A program made the position numbers and the translations under genes. Under the pieces are notes generated by a model. It was not told the origin of the DNA and did not search any database. It saw only the letters and a list, made by a program, of their open reading frames with translations. Shown piece after piece: positions 30,646-38,527 of a stretch of 64,000 bases of DNA. The stretch spans positions 2,852,001-2,916,000 of the forward strand of contig NZ_AP019632.1 of assembly GCF_007035645.1 (NCBI RefSeq). Reading direction: 5' to 3'. Numbering within the stretch: the stretch's first letter is position 1; every line of letters begins with the position of its first letter. This DNA comes from Enterobacter asburiae (GTDB taxonomy: Bacteria; Pseudomonadota; Gammaproteobacteria; Enterobacterales; Enterobacteriaceae).

Positions 30646-31383
30646 TCAGTTGAGGCCGCGCACGGAGGAGATGAACTGCTTCAGTTCCGTGGTCTGCGGA
30701 TTGGCGAACAGCGTTTTGCTGTCGCCCTGCTCCCAGACTTTCCCCTGGTGCATAAACACCACGCGGTCGCCCACTTCGCGGGCAAAATTCATTTCATGGG
30801 TAACCAGTATGAGCGTCATCCCCTCGGCCGCCAGCTGCTCCAGCACCTTGAGCACTTCGCCCACCAGCTCCGGGTCGAGCGCGGAGGTGATCTCGTCGCA
30901 GAGTAAAACTTTCGGCGACATGGCCAGCGCCCGGGCAATCGCCACGCGCTGCTGCTGGCCGCCGGAGAGGCTCGACGGGTAGTAATCCAGACGATCGCCT
31001 AAGCCCACTTTCTCCAGCATCTGCTGCGCCAGCTCGCGGCATTCGGCGGCGCTTTTCTTCAGCACCCGACGCGGGGCGAGCATCACGTTTTCCAGCGCCG
31101 TCATGTGCGGAAACAGGTTGAAGCTCTGGAACACCATCCCGACCGAGCGGCTGATTTCGCGCGCCTGAGAATCCCGGTCGGTAATGGTCATGCCGCCCAG
31201 CTTGATGCTGCCGTCCTGATAGCCTTCCAGTCCGTTGATGCAGCGCAGCAGCGTGCTTTTGCCCGATCCGCTGCGCCCGATAATGGAGATCACCTGGCCC
31301 ATGTCGATATCCAGATCGACGCCCTTGAGCACGTGGTTATCGCCGTAGTACTTCTGCACCTGATTAATGGTGATGAGAGGCAT
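30646..31383 (-). CDS. hpxI: HpxI, ABC transporter ATP-binding subunit
   Basis: A 245-residue polar amino acid-type ABC ATPase: Walker A GRSGSGKST near residue 36, signature LSGGQQQR and Walker B VLLCDEITSALD. It powers the importer formed with HpxF, HpxG and HpxH, inferred to take up allantoate. The start at 31383 (MPLITINQ) lies inside the end of hpxH, an overlap of 20 bp. The HpxF-I letter order is assigned by analogy with Klebsiella. Confidence 0.88.
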   Translation of the reverse strand: MPLITINQVQKYYGDNHVLKGVDLDIDMGQVISIIGRSGSGKSTLLRCINGLEGYQDGSIKLGGMTITDRDSQAREISRSVGMVFQSFNLFPHMTALENVMLAPRRVLKKSAAECRELAQQMLEKVGLGDRLDYYPSSLSGGQQQRVAIARALAMSPKVLLCDEITSALDPELVGEVLKVLEQLAAEGMTLILVTHEMNFAREVGDRVVFMHQGKVWEQGDSKTLFANPQTTELKQFISSVRGLN

Positions 31384-32023
31384 TGAATTTCGTCTCCAGA
31401 TAGCGGCTGTAGCGCGACAGCGGATAACACAGAATAAAGTAGCCGAGCGCCACCAGCGCAAAGACCTTAAACGGCTGATACGTCACGTTGGTCAGCATGG
31501 TCCCGGCCTTGGTCAGCTCGATAAAGCCAATAATCGACGCCAGCGCGGTGCCCTTGATCACCTGCACGGCAAAGCCGACCGTCGGGGCGATACCGATGCG
31601 CAGCGCCTGCGGGGCGACCACGCGAAACAGGGTCTGGCCGAAGGTCAGCCCCAGACAGCGCGAGGCTTCCCACTGCCCCTTGGGCAGAGCGCGAATGCTG
31701 CCGAACCAGATATCGAGCAGAAACGCGCTGGTGTAGAAGGTGAGCGCCAGCGAGGCGGCGGTCCACGGCGAGACGTCGATGCCGAACAGCGCCACGCCGA
31801 AGAAGGCCAGGAACAGCTGCATCAGCAGCGGCGTGCCCTGAAACAGCTCAATATAGCCGCGGATGATGCGCCTGACCGTGCGCCCGCCCGTCAGGCGCAG
31901 CAGCAGGAGCGGCAGCGTCACCGCCGCCCCGCCGACAAACGCCACCAGCGACAGCAGCACCGTCCAGCGTCCGGCCAGCAGCAGGTTGCGAATAATGTCC
32001 CAGTCGGTAAAGGTGGTCATCAT
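31364..32023 (-). CDS. hpxH: HpxH, ABC transporter permease
   Basis: A 219-residue HisM-type amino acid ABC permease with about five membrane helices and the EAA-type loop EASRCLGLTFGQTLFRVVAPQALRIG. The ATG at 32023 overlaps the hpxG stop (ATGATGA), with GGGGGTG upstream. Forms the membrane channel with HpxG. Confidence 0.87.
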   Translation of the reverse strand: MMTTFTDWDIIRNLLLAGRWTVLLSLVAFVGGAAVTLPLLLLRLTGGRTVRRIIRGYIELFQGTPLLMQLFLAFFGVALFGIDVSPWTAASLALTFYTSAFLLDIWFGSIRALPKGQWEASRCLGLTFGQTLFRVVAPQALRIGIAPTVGFAVQVIKGTALASIIGFIELTKAGTMLTNVTYQPFKVFALVALGYFILCYPLSRYSRYLETKFNASHHH

Positions 32024-32685
32024 GCCTGCACCCCCAGCCATTTGCGTCCCGCCGCCATCATCAGCTGGCGCAGGGTAATCGACAGCGCTAAGTAAATCCC
32101 GGTTGTCACCAGATAAACCTCAAAGCTCAGAAACGTTCTGGACTGGATCAGGTTGGCGGCGAAGGTCAGCTCTTCATACGAGACCTGCGACACCACCGAC
32201 GAGCCGAGCATCACGATGATGCACTGGCTCACCAGCGCCGGGTAAATGCGCTGCAGCGCGGGCGGCAGCACCACGCGAATAAAGGTCTGCAGGCGGGTCA
32301 GCCCCAGCACGCGTCCGGCTTCCCACTGCCCTTTCGGCGTGACCTGAATGCCCGCGCGGATAATCTCGGTGCTGTAGGCGCCCAGGTTCACCACCATGGC
32401 CAGCAGCGCCGCTTCCCCCGCCGTCATCTTCAACCCGAGATTCGGCAGGCCGAAGACGATGAAAAACAGCTGCACGACAAACGGCGTGTTGCGGATGATT
32501 TCCACGTACGCGCCCCAGATCCGGCTGAACCAGGTGGTGCGTCCGCTGCGGATCGCCGCCCCGAAAATCCCTATCGCCAGGCCGCCGACGGTCGCCATCA
32601 CCGTCAGCTGAATAGTGACCCACAGCCCCGCCAGCAGCTCCGGCCAGTGCGGCCAGAGCGCGGAAAAATCAAGTTGCTCCGTCAT
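32020..32685 (-). CDS. hpxG: HpxG, ABC transporter permease
   Basis: A 221-residue HisM-type permease with the EAA loop EAGRVLGLTRLQTFIRVVLPPALQRI. The start MTEQLDFS at 32685 is chosen because an upstream in-frame ATG would lie within hpxF. Pairs with HpxH in the membrane. Confidence 0.86.
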   Translation of the reverse strand: MTEQLDFSALWPHWPELLAGLWVTIQLTVMATVGGLAIGIFGAAIRSGRTTWFSRIWGAYVEIIRNTPFVVQLFFIVFGLPNLGLKMTAGEAALLAMVVNLGAYSTEIIRAGIQVTPKGQWEAGRVLGLTRLQTFIRVVLPPALQRIYPALVSQCIIVMLGSSVVSQVSYEELTFAANLIQSRTFLSFEVYLVTTGIYLALSITLRQLMMAAGRKWLGVQA

Positions 32686-32689
32686 CGGC

Positions 32690-33472
32690 TCAGGCGCCAA
32701 GGTTGGCCGGCAGCGGGGCCTTCAGCCATTGCTCGGACAGGCCGTTCAGCGTGCCGTCCTTGATGCCCTGCTCAATCAGCGCATCCACTTTTGCCTTCAG
32801 GGCCGGTTCATTTTTCTTCAGGCCAATAAAGCACGGCGAATCTTTCAGCATAAAGCTCGGCACCGGAGCTTTATCCGCGTTCTGGCGCGAAATGGCCGCC
32901 ACCACGAGGTTGCCGGTTGCCACGTACTGCACCTGTCCGGAGAGGTAGGCGGAGAGCGTGGTGTTGTTATCTTCGTAGCGCTTCACGTCCGCGTCTTTCG
33001 GCGCCAGGCCGGTCAGCACCATGTCCTCCACCGCCCCGCGCGTCACGCCGATGGTTTTTCCGCTCAGCGCGGCGGCGTCTTTCAGCTCGGCCCCTTTCGG
33101 CCCAAACACGCCGAGGAAGAACGGCGCGTAGGCGCGGCTGAAGTCGATCACCTTCTCGCGCTCCGGGTTTTTACCGAGGCTTGAAATGACCAGATCCACC
33201 TTATCGGTTTGCAGATACGGCACGCGGTTGGCGCTGGTCACCGGCACCAGCTGCAGCTTGAGCTTCATCTGTTTGGCCAGATAGCGCGCCATGTCGATGT
33301 CATAGCCCTGCGGCTGCAGATCGGTCCCCACCGAGCCAAACGGCGGGAAGTCCTGCGGAACGGCAATGCGAATGGTGCCGCGCTTCTCGATATCCTGAAG
33401 CTGGTCAGCCTTTGCCGGCAGCTGTGTGAAGAGACATGCGGCCCCGGCCAGTGCAATCAACAATTTTTTCAT
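32690..33472 (-). CDS. hpxF: HpxF, periplasmic substrate-binding protein
   Basis: A 260-residue family-3 solute-binding protein with a Sec signal peptide (KKLLIALAGAACLFTQLPAKA). The binding-site pattern RIAVPQDFPPFG...GYDIDMARYLAKQM and the SSLGKNPEREKVIDFSRAY block are typical. It probably captures allantoate or a related ureide. GGGAAG lies 5 bases before the ATG. First gene of hpxFGHIJK, behind a sigma-54 promoter and an HpxU-type operator. Confidence 0.88.
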   Translation of the reverse strand: MKKLLIALAGAACLFTQLPAKADQLQDIEKRGTIRIAVPQDFPPFGSVGTDLQPQGYDIDMARYLAKQMKLKLQLVPVTSANRVPYLQTDKVDLVISSLGKNPEREKVIDFSRAYAPFFLGVFGPKGAELKDAAALSGKTIGVTRGAVEDMVLTGLAPKDADVKRYEDNNTTLSAYLSGQVQYVATGNLVVAAISRQNADKAPVPSFMLKDSPCFIGLKKNEPALKAKVDALIEQGIKDGTLNGLSEQWLKAPLPANLGA

Positions 33473-33495
33473 GGTGCTTCCCCGTAACGTTAACA

Positions 33496-33511
33496 TGAAA
33501 CAAAAGATTCT
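33496..33511 (-). promoter_or_regulatory. HpxU operator candidate at hpxF
   Basis: On the minus strand AGAATCTTTTGTTTCA resembles two sites in front of hpxU and hpxW. It lies just downstream of the sigma-54 promoter, a good position for repression. Confidence 0.6.
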
Positions 33512-33524
33512 TTGAATGTGATTT

Positions 33525-33540
33525 TGCAACTAATGTGCCA
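33525..33540 (-). promoter_or_regulatory. Sigma-54 promoter of hpxFGHIJK
   Basis: TGGCACATTAGTTGCA on the minus strand matches TGGCAC-N5-TTGCA exactly, 52 bases before hpxF. Confidence 0.85.
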
Positions 33541-33588
33541 GATAGGGCGAAGCGGGGAATATTCTTGTAAAGCCTGATAAAACGCGGA

Positions 33589-33620
33589 CGGGTCGAAAAA
33601 ACCTGCGTTTTCCCGACCCG
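33589..33620 (-). terminator. hpxU terminator
   Basis: The CGGGTCG/CGACCCG stem with a longer AT-rich loop lies between the hpxU stop and the hpxF promoter; the tract around it is T-rich on the minus strand within the loop. Confidence 0.5.
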
Positions 33621-33625
33621 CCACA

Positions 33626-33642
33626 TGCACCATTTCAATGCA
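33626..33642 (+). promoter_or_regulatory. NtrC-like site upstream of hpxF
   Basis: TGCACCATTTCAATGCA matches TGCAC-N7-GTGCA with one change. It lies about 90 bp upstream of the hpxF sigma-54 promoter. A weaker second site (AGCACCAGCCTGATGCC) follows at 33644-33660. Confidence 0.65.
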
Positions 33643-33663
33643 AAGCACCAGCCTGATGCCCCA

Positions 33664-34503
33664 TTATCGTTGTTCGAGTTCGTCCAGCTGCTGGTAGAGG
33701 GAGGCAATTTCGTGAATGCGCGGACGGCCTTTATCGAGAATTTCATGCAGGAAGGCGTTTGCCAGCAGGTTGATCAGGCTGTTGACCGAGGAGTAGCTGT
33801 CATAGGCCGAGACGCTGTCCAGCGGGGCGCAGAGCTGCCAGCTCGCCAGCGGAAACAGGCTATGCGCCTGCGGCTCGCACATCAGCAGCACCGGAATACC
33901 GCTGCTCTGAAGCTGCTGCATCAGCGGGCGGATAATGCGCGGGCGGCGGCGAAAGGCCATCATAACCACCAGATCGTCCGGCGTTAAATCCACCAGCTCT
34001 TCGCCCAGGCTCTGCCCCGGCTGCGGCAGGACCAGCACCTGACCGCGCGCCTGCAGCAGCTGCTGGCGCAGGTGCAGCGCCGCCGGATAGGCGTTACGCA
34101 TGCCGATAATGACGATGCGCCGCGCCTTCACCATGCAGGCCATGGCGTCGGCAAACTGCTGCGCGTCGAGGGCATTGACCCACTGGGTCAGGTTCGCCAT
34201 CTCCTGCTTATAGTGGCGCGCCAGCAGCGTATTGCCCTGCACCGCGTCGCGGTTATCGGTGAGCGGCATCCCGCTCTGGCGCAGGGTGCGCAGCTCGTCG
34301 CGCATGTCCTTATATTTCTCATAGCCCAGACGCTTAAACAGACGGCTGACTGTGGCTTTCGACACCCCGCTCAGCTGCGCCAGCTCGGCGCTGTTGTAGC
34401 TAATCAGGTCGTCAAAATGGTCGAAAATAAAGTCCGCCACCCGCTGCTCCTGCGGCGACAGCGACGGGTACTGTGCTTTCAGACGTTCATCCAGTTGTTC
34501 CAT
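33664..34503 (-). CDS. hpxU: HpxU, RpiR-type regulator of allantoate genes
   Basis: A 279-residue RpiR-family repressor: N-terminal helix-turn-helix (about 1-77, SGVSKATVSRLFKRLGYEKYKDMRDEL) and a C-terminal SIS domain (about 120-250) for a small ligand. In Klebsiella an RpiR-type repressor named HpxU controls the allantoate genes. Here it stands between hpxFGHIJK and the divergent hpxWXYZ, and three similar TGWAAC-type sites lie before hpxU, hpxW and hpxF. Confidence 0.88.
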   Translation of the reverse strand: MEQLDERLKAQYPSLSPQEQRVADFIFDHFDDLISYNSAELAQLSGVSKATVSRLFKRLGYEKYKDMRDELRTLRQSGMPLTDNRDAVQGNTLLARHYKQEMANLTQWVNALDAQQFADAMACMVKARRIVIIGMRNAYPAALHLRQQLLQARGQVLVLPQPGQSLGEELVDLTPDDLVVMMAFRRRPRIIRPLMQQLQSSGIPVLLMCEPQAHSLFPLASWQLCAPLDSVSAYDSYSSVNSLINLLANAFLHEILDKGRPRIHEIASLYQQLDELEQR

Positions 34504-34511
34504 AGCGCCTC

Positions 34512-34527
34512 TGTAACTTTTGTTTCA
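34512..34527 (+). promoter_or_regulatory. HpxU operator candidate 1 (hpxU side)
   Basis: TGTAACTTTTGTTTCA, 9 bases upstream of the hpxU start, is consistent with autoregulation. Confidence 0.6.
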
Positions 34528-34573
34528 TCACATTTTGCCTTTCATTCTACCTTTCATTATACGTGCCAGTTTA

Positions 34574-34591
34574 CTGAAACTTTTCTTTCAG
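34574..34591 (+). promoter_or_regulatory. HpxU operator candidate 2 (hpxW side)
   Basis: CTGAAACTTTTCTTTCAG has perfect CTGAAA/TTTCAG arms around a six-base centre. It abuts the sigma-54 promoter of hpxW. Confidence 0.65.
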
Positions 34592-34594
34592 AAC

Positions 34595-34610
34595 TGGAAC
34601 AGCTTTTGCA
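34595..34610 (+). promoter_or_regulatory. Sigma-54 promoter of hpxWXYZ
   Basis: TGGAACAGCTTTTGCA matches TGGCAC-N5-TTGCA with one change, 35 bases before hpxW. No clear NtrC site was found upstream. Confidence 0.75.
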
Positions 34611-34645
34611 GCGCCTTGTGACTTTCAGGGTTACGAGGACTTTTC

Positions 34646-36229
34646 ATGCAAAGTAATGTCTCCACGCACGGCATGGCCGTTGCGCCCCACCATCTTGCCA
34701 GCCAGAGCGCGCTGGCGGTACTGCGCGAAGGCGGCAGCGCGATAGAGGCGATGGTCGCCGCGGCGGCCACCGTTGCCGTGGTTTACCCGCACATGAACGG
34801 GCTGGGCGGCGATGGCTTCTGGCTTATCGTGCCGCCGGAAGGCGAACCTGTCGCCATTGATGCCAGCGGCGCGGCGGGATCGCGCGCAACGCTCGCCGCC
34901 TACGACGGGCTGGCGCACATCCCTCATCGCGGCCCCCGCGCGGCGCTGACCGTCGCCGGTACGGTGAGCGGCTGGGATGAGGCGCTCAAGGTCTCCCGCG
35001 AGATGACCGGCAAGGCGCTGCCGCTGGCTCGCCTGCTGGCCGACGCCATTGACTATGCGCAGAACGGCACGCCGGTCACGGCCTCACAGGCCCACGCCAC
35101 GGCCAGCAAATTCGACGAGCTGAAGGAGATCCCCGGCTTCGCGGAAACCTGGCTGGTGGATGGCAAGCCGCCAGAGGTCGGGAGCCGCTTTTACCAGCCC
35201 GCCATGGCCACGACGTTGACGCGCCTGGCGGAAGACGGTCTGGACAGCTTTTACCGCGGCCCGCTGGCGGACGTGCTGGCGCACGGCATGGAGAGGCTGG
35301 GCCTGCCCGTGACGCTGGCCGATTTACGCGCGCACGTCGCCCGGCGCACCGCGCCGCTGAGGCTGCAGCATCAGCAGGGGGAGATCTTTAACCACGCCCC
35401 GCCGACGCAGGGGCTGGTCTCGCTGGCGATACTCGGCATCACCGACCGCCTGAATATGGCGGAGGCCGATGACGCCGACACCATTCACCGCATCGTTGAA
35501 GCCACCAAGCTGGCCTTTGGCCTGCGCGATGCCCACATCACCGACCCGCGCGAGCTGAAAACCGATATTCAGGGTCTGCTGGATCCCGCCGCCCTGCAGG
35601 CGCTTGCCGACAGGGTTCACGACGGCCGCGCCGCGCCGTGGGGCACCGGAAAAGGCCCCGGCGATACGGTGTGGATGGGGGTAATGGATAACAGCGGGCT
35701 CGCCGTGTCGTTTATCCAGAGTATCTATCACGAGTTCGGCAGCGGCGTGGTGCTGCCCGACACCGGCATCGTCTGGCAGAACCGGGGGGCATCGTTCAGC
35801 CTCGATCCCAATCATCTTCTGGCCCTCGCGCCGGGCAAGCAGCCCTTCCATACCCTGAACCCGGCGGCGGCGCGTCTTAAGGACGGGCGCTTGATGGTCT
35901 ACGGATCGATGGGCGGTGACGGACAGCCGCAAACCCAGGCCGCGCTTTTTACCCGCTACGCGATTCAGGGCGTGCCTTTACAGGAGAGCATTTCCCGCCC
36001 GCGCTGGCTGCTGGGGCGCACCTGGGGACAAACCTCGGACACGTTAAAGCTGGAAGGACGCTTTACCGCTGAGACGGTCTCACGGCTTCAGGCACTCGGG
36101 CACGAGGTGGAAATGTTCCCTGACTTCAGCGAAGCGATGGGCCACGCGGGCGCGATTGTCCGCCACCCCAACGGGCTGTTCGAAGGGGCATTTGACCCGC
36201 GCAGCAACGGCGCGGCCGCCGGATTCTGA
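34646..36229 (+). CDS. hpxW: HpxW, oxamate amidohydrolase (gamma-glutamyltransferase family)
   Basis: A 527-residue Ntn-hydrolase precursor of the gamma-glutamyltransferase fold. The self-cleavage site is visible as GDTVWMGVMDNSG, with Thr341 as the probable new N-terminal nucleophile, giving a large and a small subunit. No signal peptide, unlike periplasmic Ggt. Klebsiella HpxW hydrolyses oxamate to oxalate and ammonia at the end of purine breakdown. First gene of hpxWXYZ behind a sigma-54 promoter. Confidence 0.9.
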   Translation: MQSNVSTHGMAVAPHHLASQSALAVLREGGSAIEAMVAAAATVAVVYPHMNGLGGDGFWLIVPPEGEPVAIDASGAAGSRATLAAYDGLAHIPHRGPRAALTVAGTVSGWDEALKVSREMTGKALPLARLLADAIDYAQNGTPVTASQAHATASKFDELKEIPGFAETWLVDGKPPEVGSRFYQPAMATTLTRLAEDGLDSFYRGPLADVLAHGMERLGLPVTLADLRAHVARRTAPLRLQHQQGEIFNHAPPTQGLVSLAILGITDRLNMAEADDADTIHRIVEATKLAFGLRDAHITDPRELKTDIQGLLDPAALQALADRVHDGRAAPWGTGKGPGDTVWMGVMDNSGLAVSFIQSIYHEFGSGVVLPDTGIVWQNRGASFSLDPNHLLALAPGKQPFHTLNPAAARLKDGRLMVYGSMGGDGQPQTQAALFTRYAIQGVPLQESISRPRWLLGRTWGQTSDTLKLEGRFTAETVSRLQALGHEVEMFPDFSEAMGHAGAIVRHPNGLFEGAFDPRSNGAAAGF

Positions 36230-36239
36230 GGAGAAAACT

Positions 36240-36428
36240 ATGACGACACAACAACCCGACTGGCAGGCGTATCTGGCGCAAATGGAGTCCGTGCTCGGCG
36301 TAACGCTGGACGATGCCCGCCGCGCCGAGCTGCAGGTGCAGTTCAGCCGCATAGCAAACATGGCCGCCCCGCTGATGGCGCTGCCGCTCGACGACCGTCT
36401 GGAGATCGCAGGAGTGTACAAAGCATGA
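36240..36428 (+). CDS. hpxX: HpxX, DUF4089 small subunit
   Basis: A 62-residue helical protein (TTQQPDWQAYLAQMESVLGVTL...) of the DUF4089 family, which includes AtzG. AtzG forms a complex with the amidase AtzE, and HpxX with HpxY is the matching pair. GAGGAG precedes the ATG; its end overlaps hpxY by four bases (ATGA), so subunits are probably made in equal amounts. Confidence 0.87.
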   Translation: MTTQQPDWQAYLAQMESVLGVTLDDARRAELQVQFSRIANMAAPLMALPLDDRLEIAGVYKA

Positions 36429-37822
36429 GGCTACACGAGATGAGTATCAGCGCGATCCAGCATGCGCTGGGCGCGGGCGAGCTGAGCGCTCGCGAGATTG
36501 CCCGCCAGACGCTGGAGGCGATTGCGCGCGTTAACCCGCAGATCGGCGCCTGGACCGCCGTGACGGAAGCGCGCATGCTCGCCGAGGCCGAGAGCATCGA
36601 CACCCTGCGCCGCGAAAAGCGCCCCCTGCCCCCGCTGGCGGGCGTGCCCTACGCGGTAAAAAACCTGTTCGACGTTGCCGGCCACACCACCCTTGCCGGG
36701 GCAGAGCTGTTCAGCCAGCGCCCCGCCGCGGCCGCTGACAGCTTCGCGGTGCGCCAGCTGCGCAGCGCGGGCGGGCTGCTGACCGGGATGGTGAATATGG
36801 ACGCCTACGCCTACGGCTTCACGACCGAAAACAGCCACTACGGCACGACGCGTAACCCGCACGATCTGGCGCGCATTGCGGGCGGGTCGTCCGGCGGCTC
36901 GGCCGCCGCCGTGGCCGCCGGGCTGGTGCACTTTTCGCTCGGCACCGACACCAACGGCTCGATTCGCGTTCCGGCCTCCCTGTGCGGCATCTACGGCCTG
37001 AAGCCCACCTTTGGCCGCCTGTCGCGATCCGGCAGCCATCCGTTTGTCGCGAGCCTCGATCATATCGGCCCCTTTGCCCGCCGCGTGTGCGACCTGGCGT
37101 CCGTCTACGATGCGCTGCAGGGGCGGGACAGCAGCGACGCTTTTCAGGCAGACAGCTCGCGCGAGCAGACGCGCCCCCTGCTTGAGCGCGGGCTTGACGG
37201 CCTGCGCTGCGCGGTGCTCGGCGGCTACTTCACCACCTGGTGCGACGCGGATGCCAGAGACGCCGTGGCGCGGGCGGCGAAGGCGCTCGACGTGCAGGAT
37301 GAGCTGCAGTTCCCGGACGCAGAACTGGCGCGCTCCGCGGCGTTTATCATCAGCGCCTCCGAAGGGGGAAACCAGTACCTGCCCGCGCTTCGCCGCGAGC
37401 CCGAGCGTTTTGAGCCGCACTCCCGGGAACGCCTGCTGGCAGGCGCGATGATCCCCTCCGCCTGGTACATTCAGGCCCAGCGGTTTCGCGCGCACGCCCG
37501 GCAGGCGTTTAAAACCCTGTTCGCGCAGGCCGACGTGCTGATCGCTCCGGCAACGCCGCGCAGCGCCACGCTCGCGGGTGAGCAGACCATGGAGATTAAC
37601 GGTCAGCCGCTCCCCATTCGCGCCAGCATGGGGATGCTGACCCAGCCGATTTCATTTCTGGGCCTGCCCGTGACCACCGTTCCGCTGCGTACCGCGCAGG
37701 GTGCGCCGATTGGCCTGCAGCTGATTGCCGCGCCGTTTAACGAGCAGGCCTGCCTCCGCGTCGCGCGCGTGCTGGAAGAGAGCGGCATCGCCGATGCAAG
37801 CCCGGCGGAGGTGGCCGCATGA
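36425..37822 (+). CDS. hpxY: HpxY, AtzE-type amidase
   Basis: A 465-residue amidase-signature enzyme with the Ser-cisSer-Lys triad: Lys in VPYAVKNLFD, and Ser residues in GGSSGGSAAAVAAG and GTDTNGSIRVPASLCG. It belongs with the AtzE-like subgroup that needs a DUF4089 partner. It is inferred to act on oxalurate or a related carbamoyl compound in purine breakdown; the exact substrate is not readable from sequence. Overlaps hpxX and hpxZ. Confidence 0.87.
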   Translation: MRLHEMSISAIQHALGAGELSAREIARQTLEAIARVNPQIGAWTAVTEARMLAEAESIDTLRREKRPLPPLAGVPYAVKNLFDVAGHTTLAGAELFSQRPAAAADSFAVRQLRSAGGLLTGMVNMDAYAYGFTTENSHYGTTRNPHDLARIAGGSSGGSAAAVAAGLVHFSLGTDTNGSIRVPASLCGIYGLKPTFGRLSRSGSHPFVASLDHIGPFARRVCDLASVYDALQGRDSSDAFQADSSREQTRPLLERGLDGLRCAVLGGYFTTWCDADARDAVARAAKALDVQDELQFPDAELARSAAFIISASEGGNQYLPALRREPERFEPHSRERLLAGAMIPSAWYIQAQRFRAHARQAFKTLFAQADVLIAPATPRSATLAGEQTMEINGQPLPIRASMGMLTQPISFLGLPVTTVPLRTAQGAPIGLQLIAAPFNEQACLRVARVLEESGIADASPAEVAA

Positions 37823-38205
37823 TGAATCACGATGACATTAACCTGCCGTGGGTGGTTGCCGAGGTGACCGCCGCGTTTTACCGCTATGAAGACGCGCTGG
37901 TCAGCAACAACGTTGCGGTGCTGGACGAGCTGTTCTGGCACGACAAAAACACGGTGCGTCTGGGGGCGGGTGAAAACCTGTACGGGATTGATGAAATCCG
38001 CGCCTTTCGGGCGGCGCGCCCCGCCGCCGGGCTGCAGCGGACGCTGCGTCACACCGTCATCACCACCTTCGGCGAGGATTATGCCGTGTGCAGCACCGAG
38101 TTTACCCGCGAGGGGGCGGAACGCATTGGCCGCCAGCAGCAGACGTGGGTGCGGTTTGCCTACGGATGGCGGATCGTGGCGGCACAGGTGAGTTTGATGG
38201 TGTAA
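37819..38205 (+). CDS. hpxZ: HpxZ, DUF3225 (AtzH-like) protein
   Basis: A 128-residue NTF2-like fold protein of the DUF3225 family, related to AtzH, which accompanies AtzE/AtzG amidases. Function unproven, perhaps a ligand-binding helper. The ATG overlaps the hpxY stop (ATGA). Its last 56 bases are repeated at 40608-40663, marking the boundary of an inserted element. Confidence 0.87.
   Translation: MMNHDDINLPWVVAEVTAAFYRYEDALVSNNVAVLDELFWHDKNTVRLGAGENLYGIDEIRAFRAARPAAGLQRTLRHTVITTFGEDYAVCSTEFTREGAERIGRQQQTWVRFAYGWRIVAAQVSLMV
38150..38205 (+). repeat. Left 56-bp direct repeat (3' end of hpxZ)
   Basis: The last 56 bases of hpxZ, ending with TAA, recur at 40608-40663 with one mismatch. This copy belongs to the intact gene. 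Confidence 0.9.
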
Positions 38206-38251
38206 TGAAAAGATGCTTACAGTTACATCCGACGGCAAGCCGGCGACAGAG

Positions 38252-38281
38252 TGCGACATATAGGGGAATTTTGGTTAAGTC
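38252..38281 (+). other. cer/dif-like XerCD site candidate
   Basis: Approximate position. The sequence reads AGTGCGACATA, TAGGGGAA, TTTTGGTTAAG, an 11-8-11 layout like ColE1 cer. The second arm matches the cer XerD arm at 8 of 11 positions and the first arm keeps GTGCG. Weak alone; more plausible because a ColE1-type replication region lies in the same insert. Confidence 0.35.
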
Positions 38282-38335
38282 TCGACCGGTGTATGATGGA
38301 TGAGACAATAACATTATGAACCAGAAGGATTTGAT

Positions 38336-38527
38336 ATGTCACAGCAATATACTAACGAACTGACCCCGGAATTAGTCGCCACACTCGCTCGTCCGCCGTT
38401 TTCGGCGGAGAAAAAGGCTGTAATATCTGACGATTCCCGTCACACAGTCGAAGCGAAGGAAACATTCATGCATGAACATCCGGTGGTGGAGATTTACCGG
38501 CAGAGGGCTGAATTATGTCCATCATGA
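38336..38527 (+). CDS. Small protein of unknown function upstream of PAAR gene
   Basis: A 63-residue hydrophilic protein (MSQQYTNELTPELVATLARP...) not recognised. AAGGA lies 8 bases before the ATG and the gene ends inside the PAAR gene (13-bp overlap), so it is translated and coupled with the effector. It has no membrane segment. It could be an adaptor for loading the PAAR protein, or a remnant of a longer gene; it is much smaller than EagR adaptors. Confidence 0.6.
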   Translation: MSQQYTNELTPELVATLARPPFSAEKKAVISDDSRHTVEAKETFMHEHPVVEIYRQRAELCPS

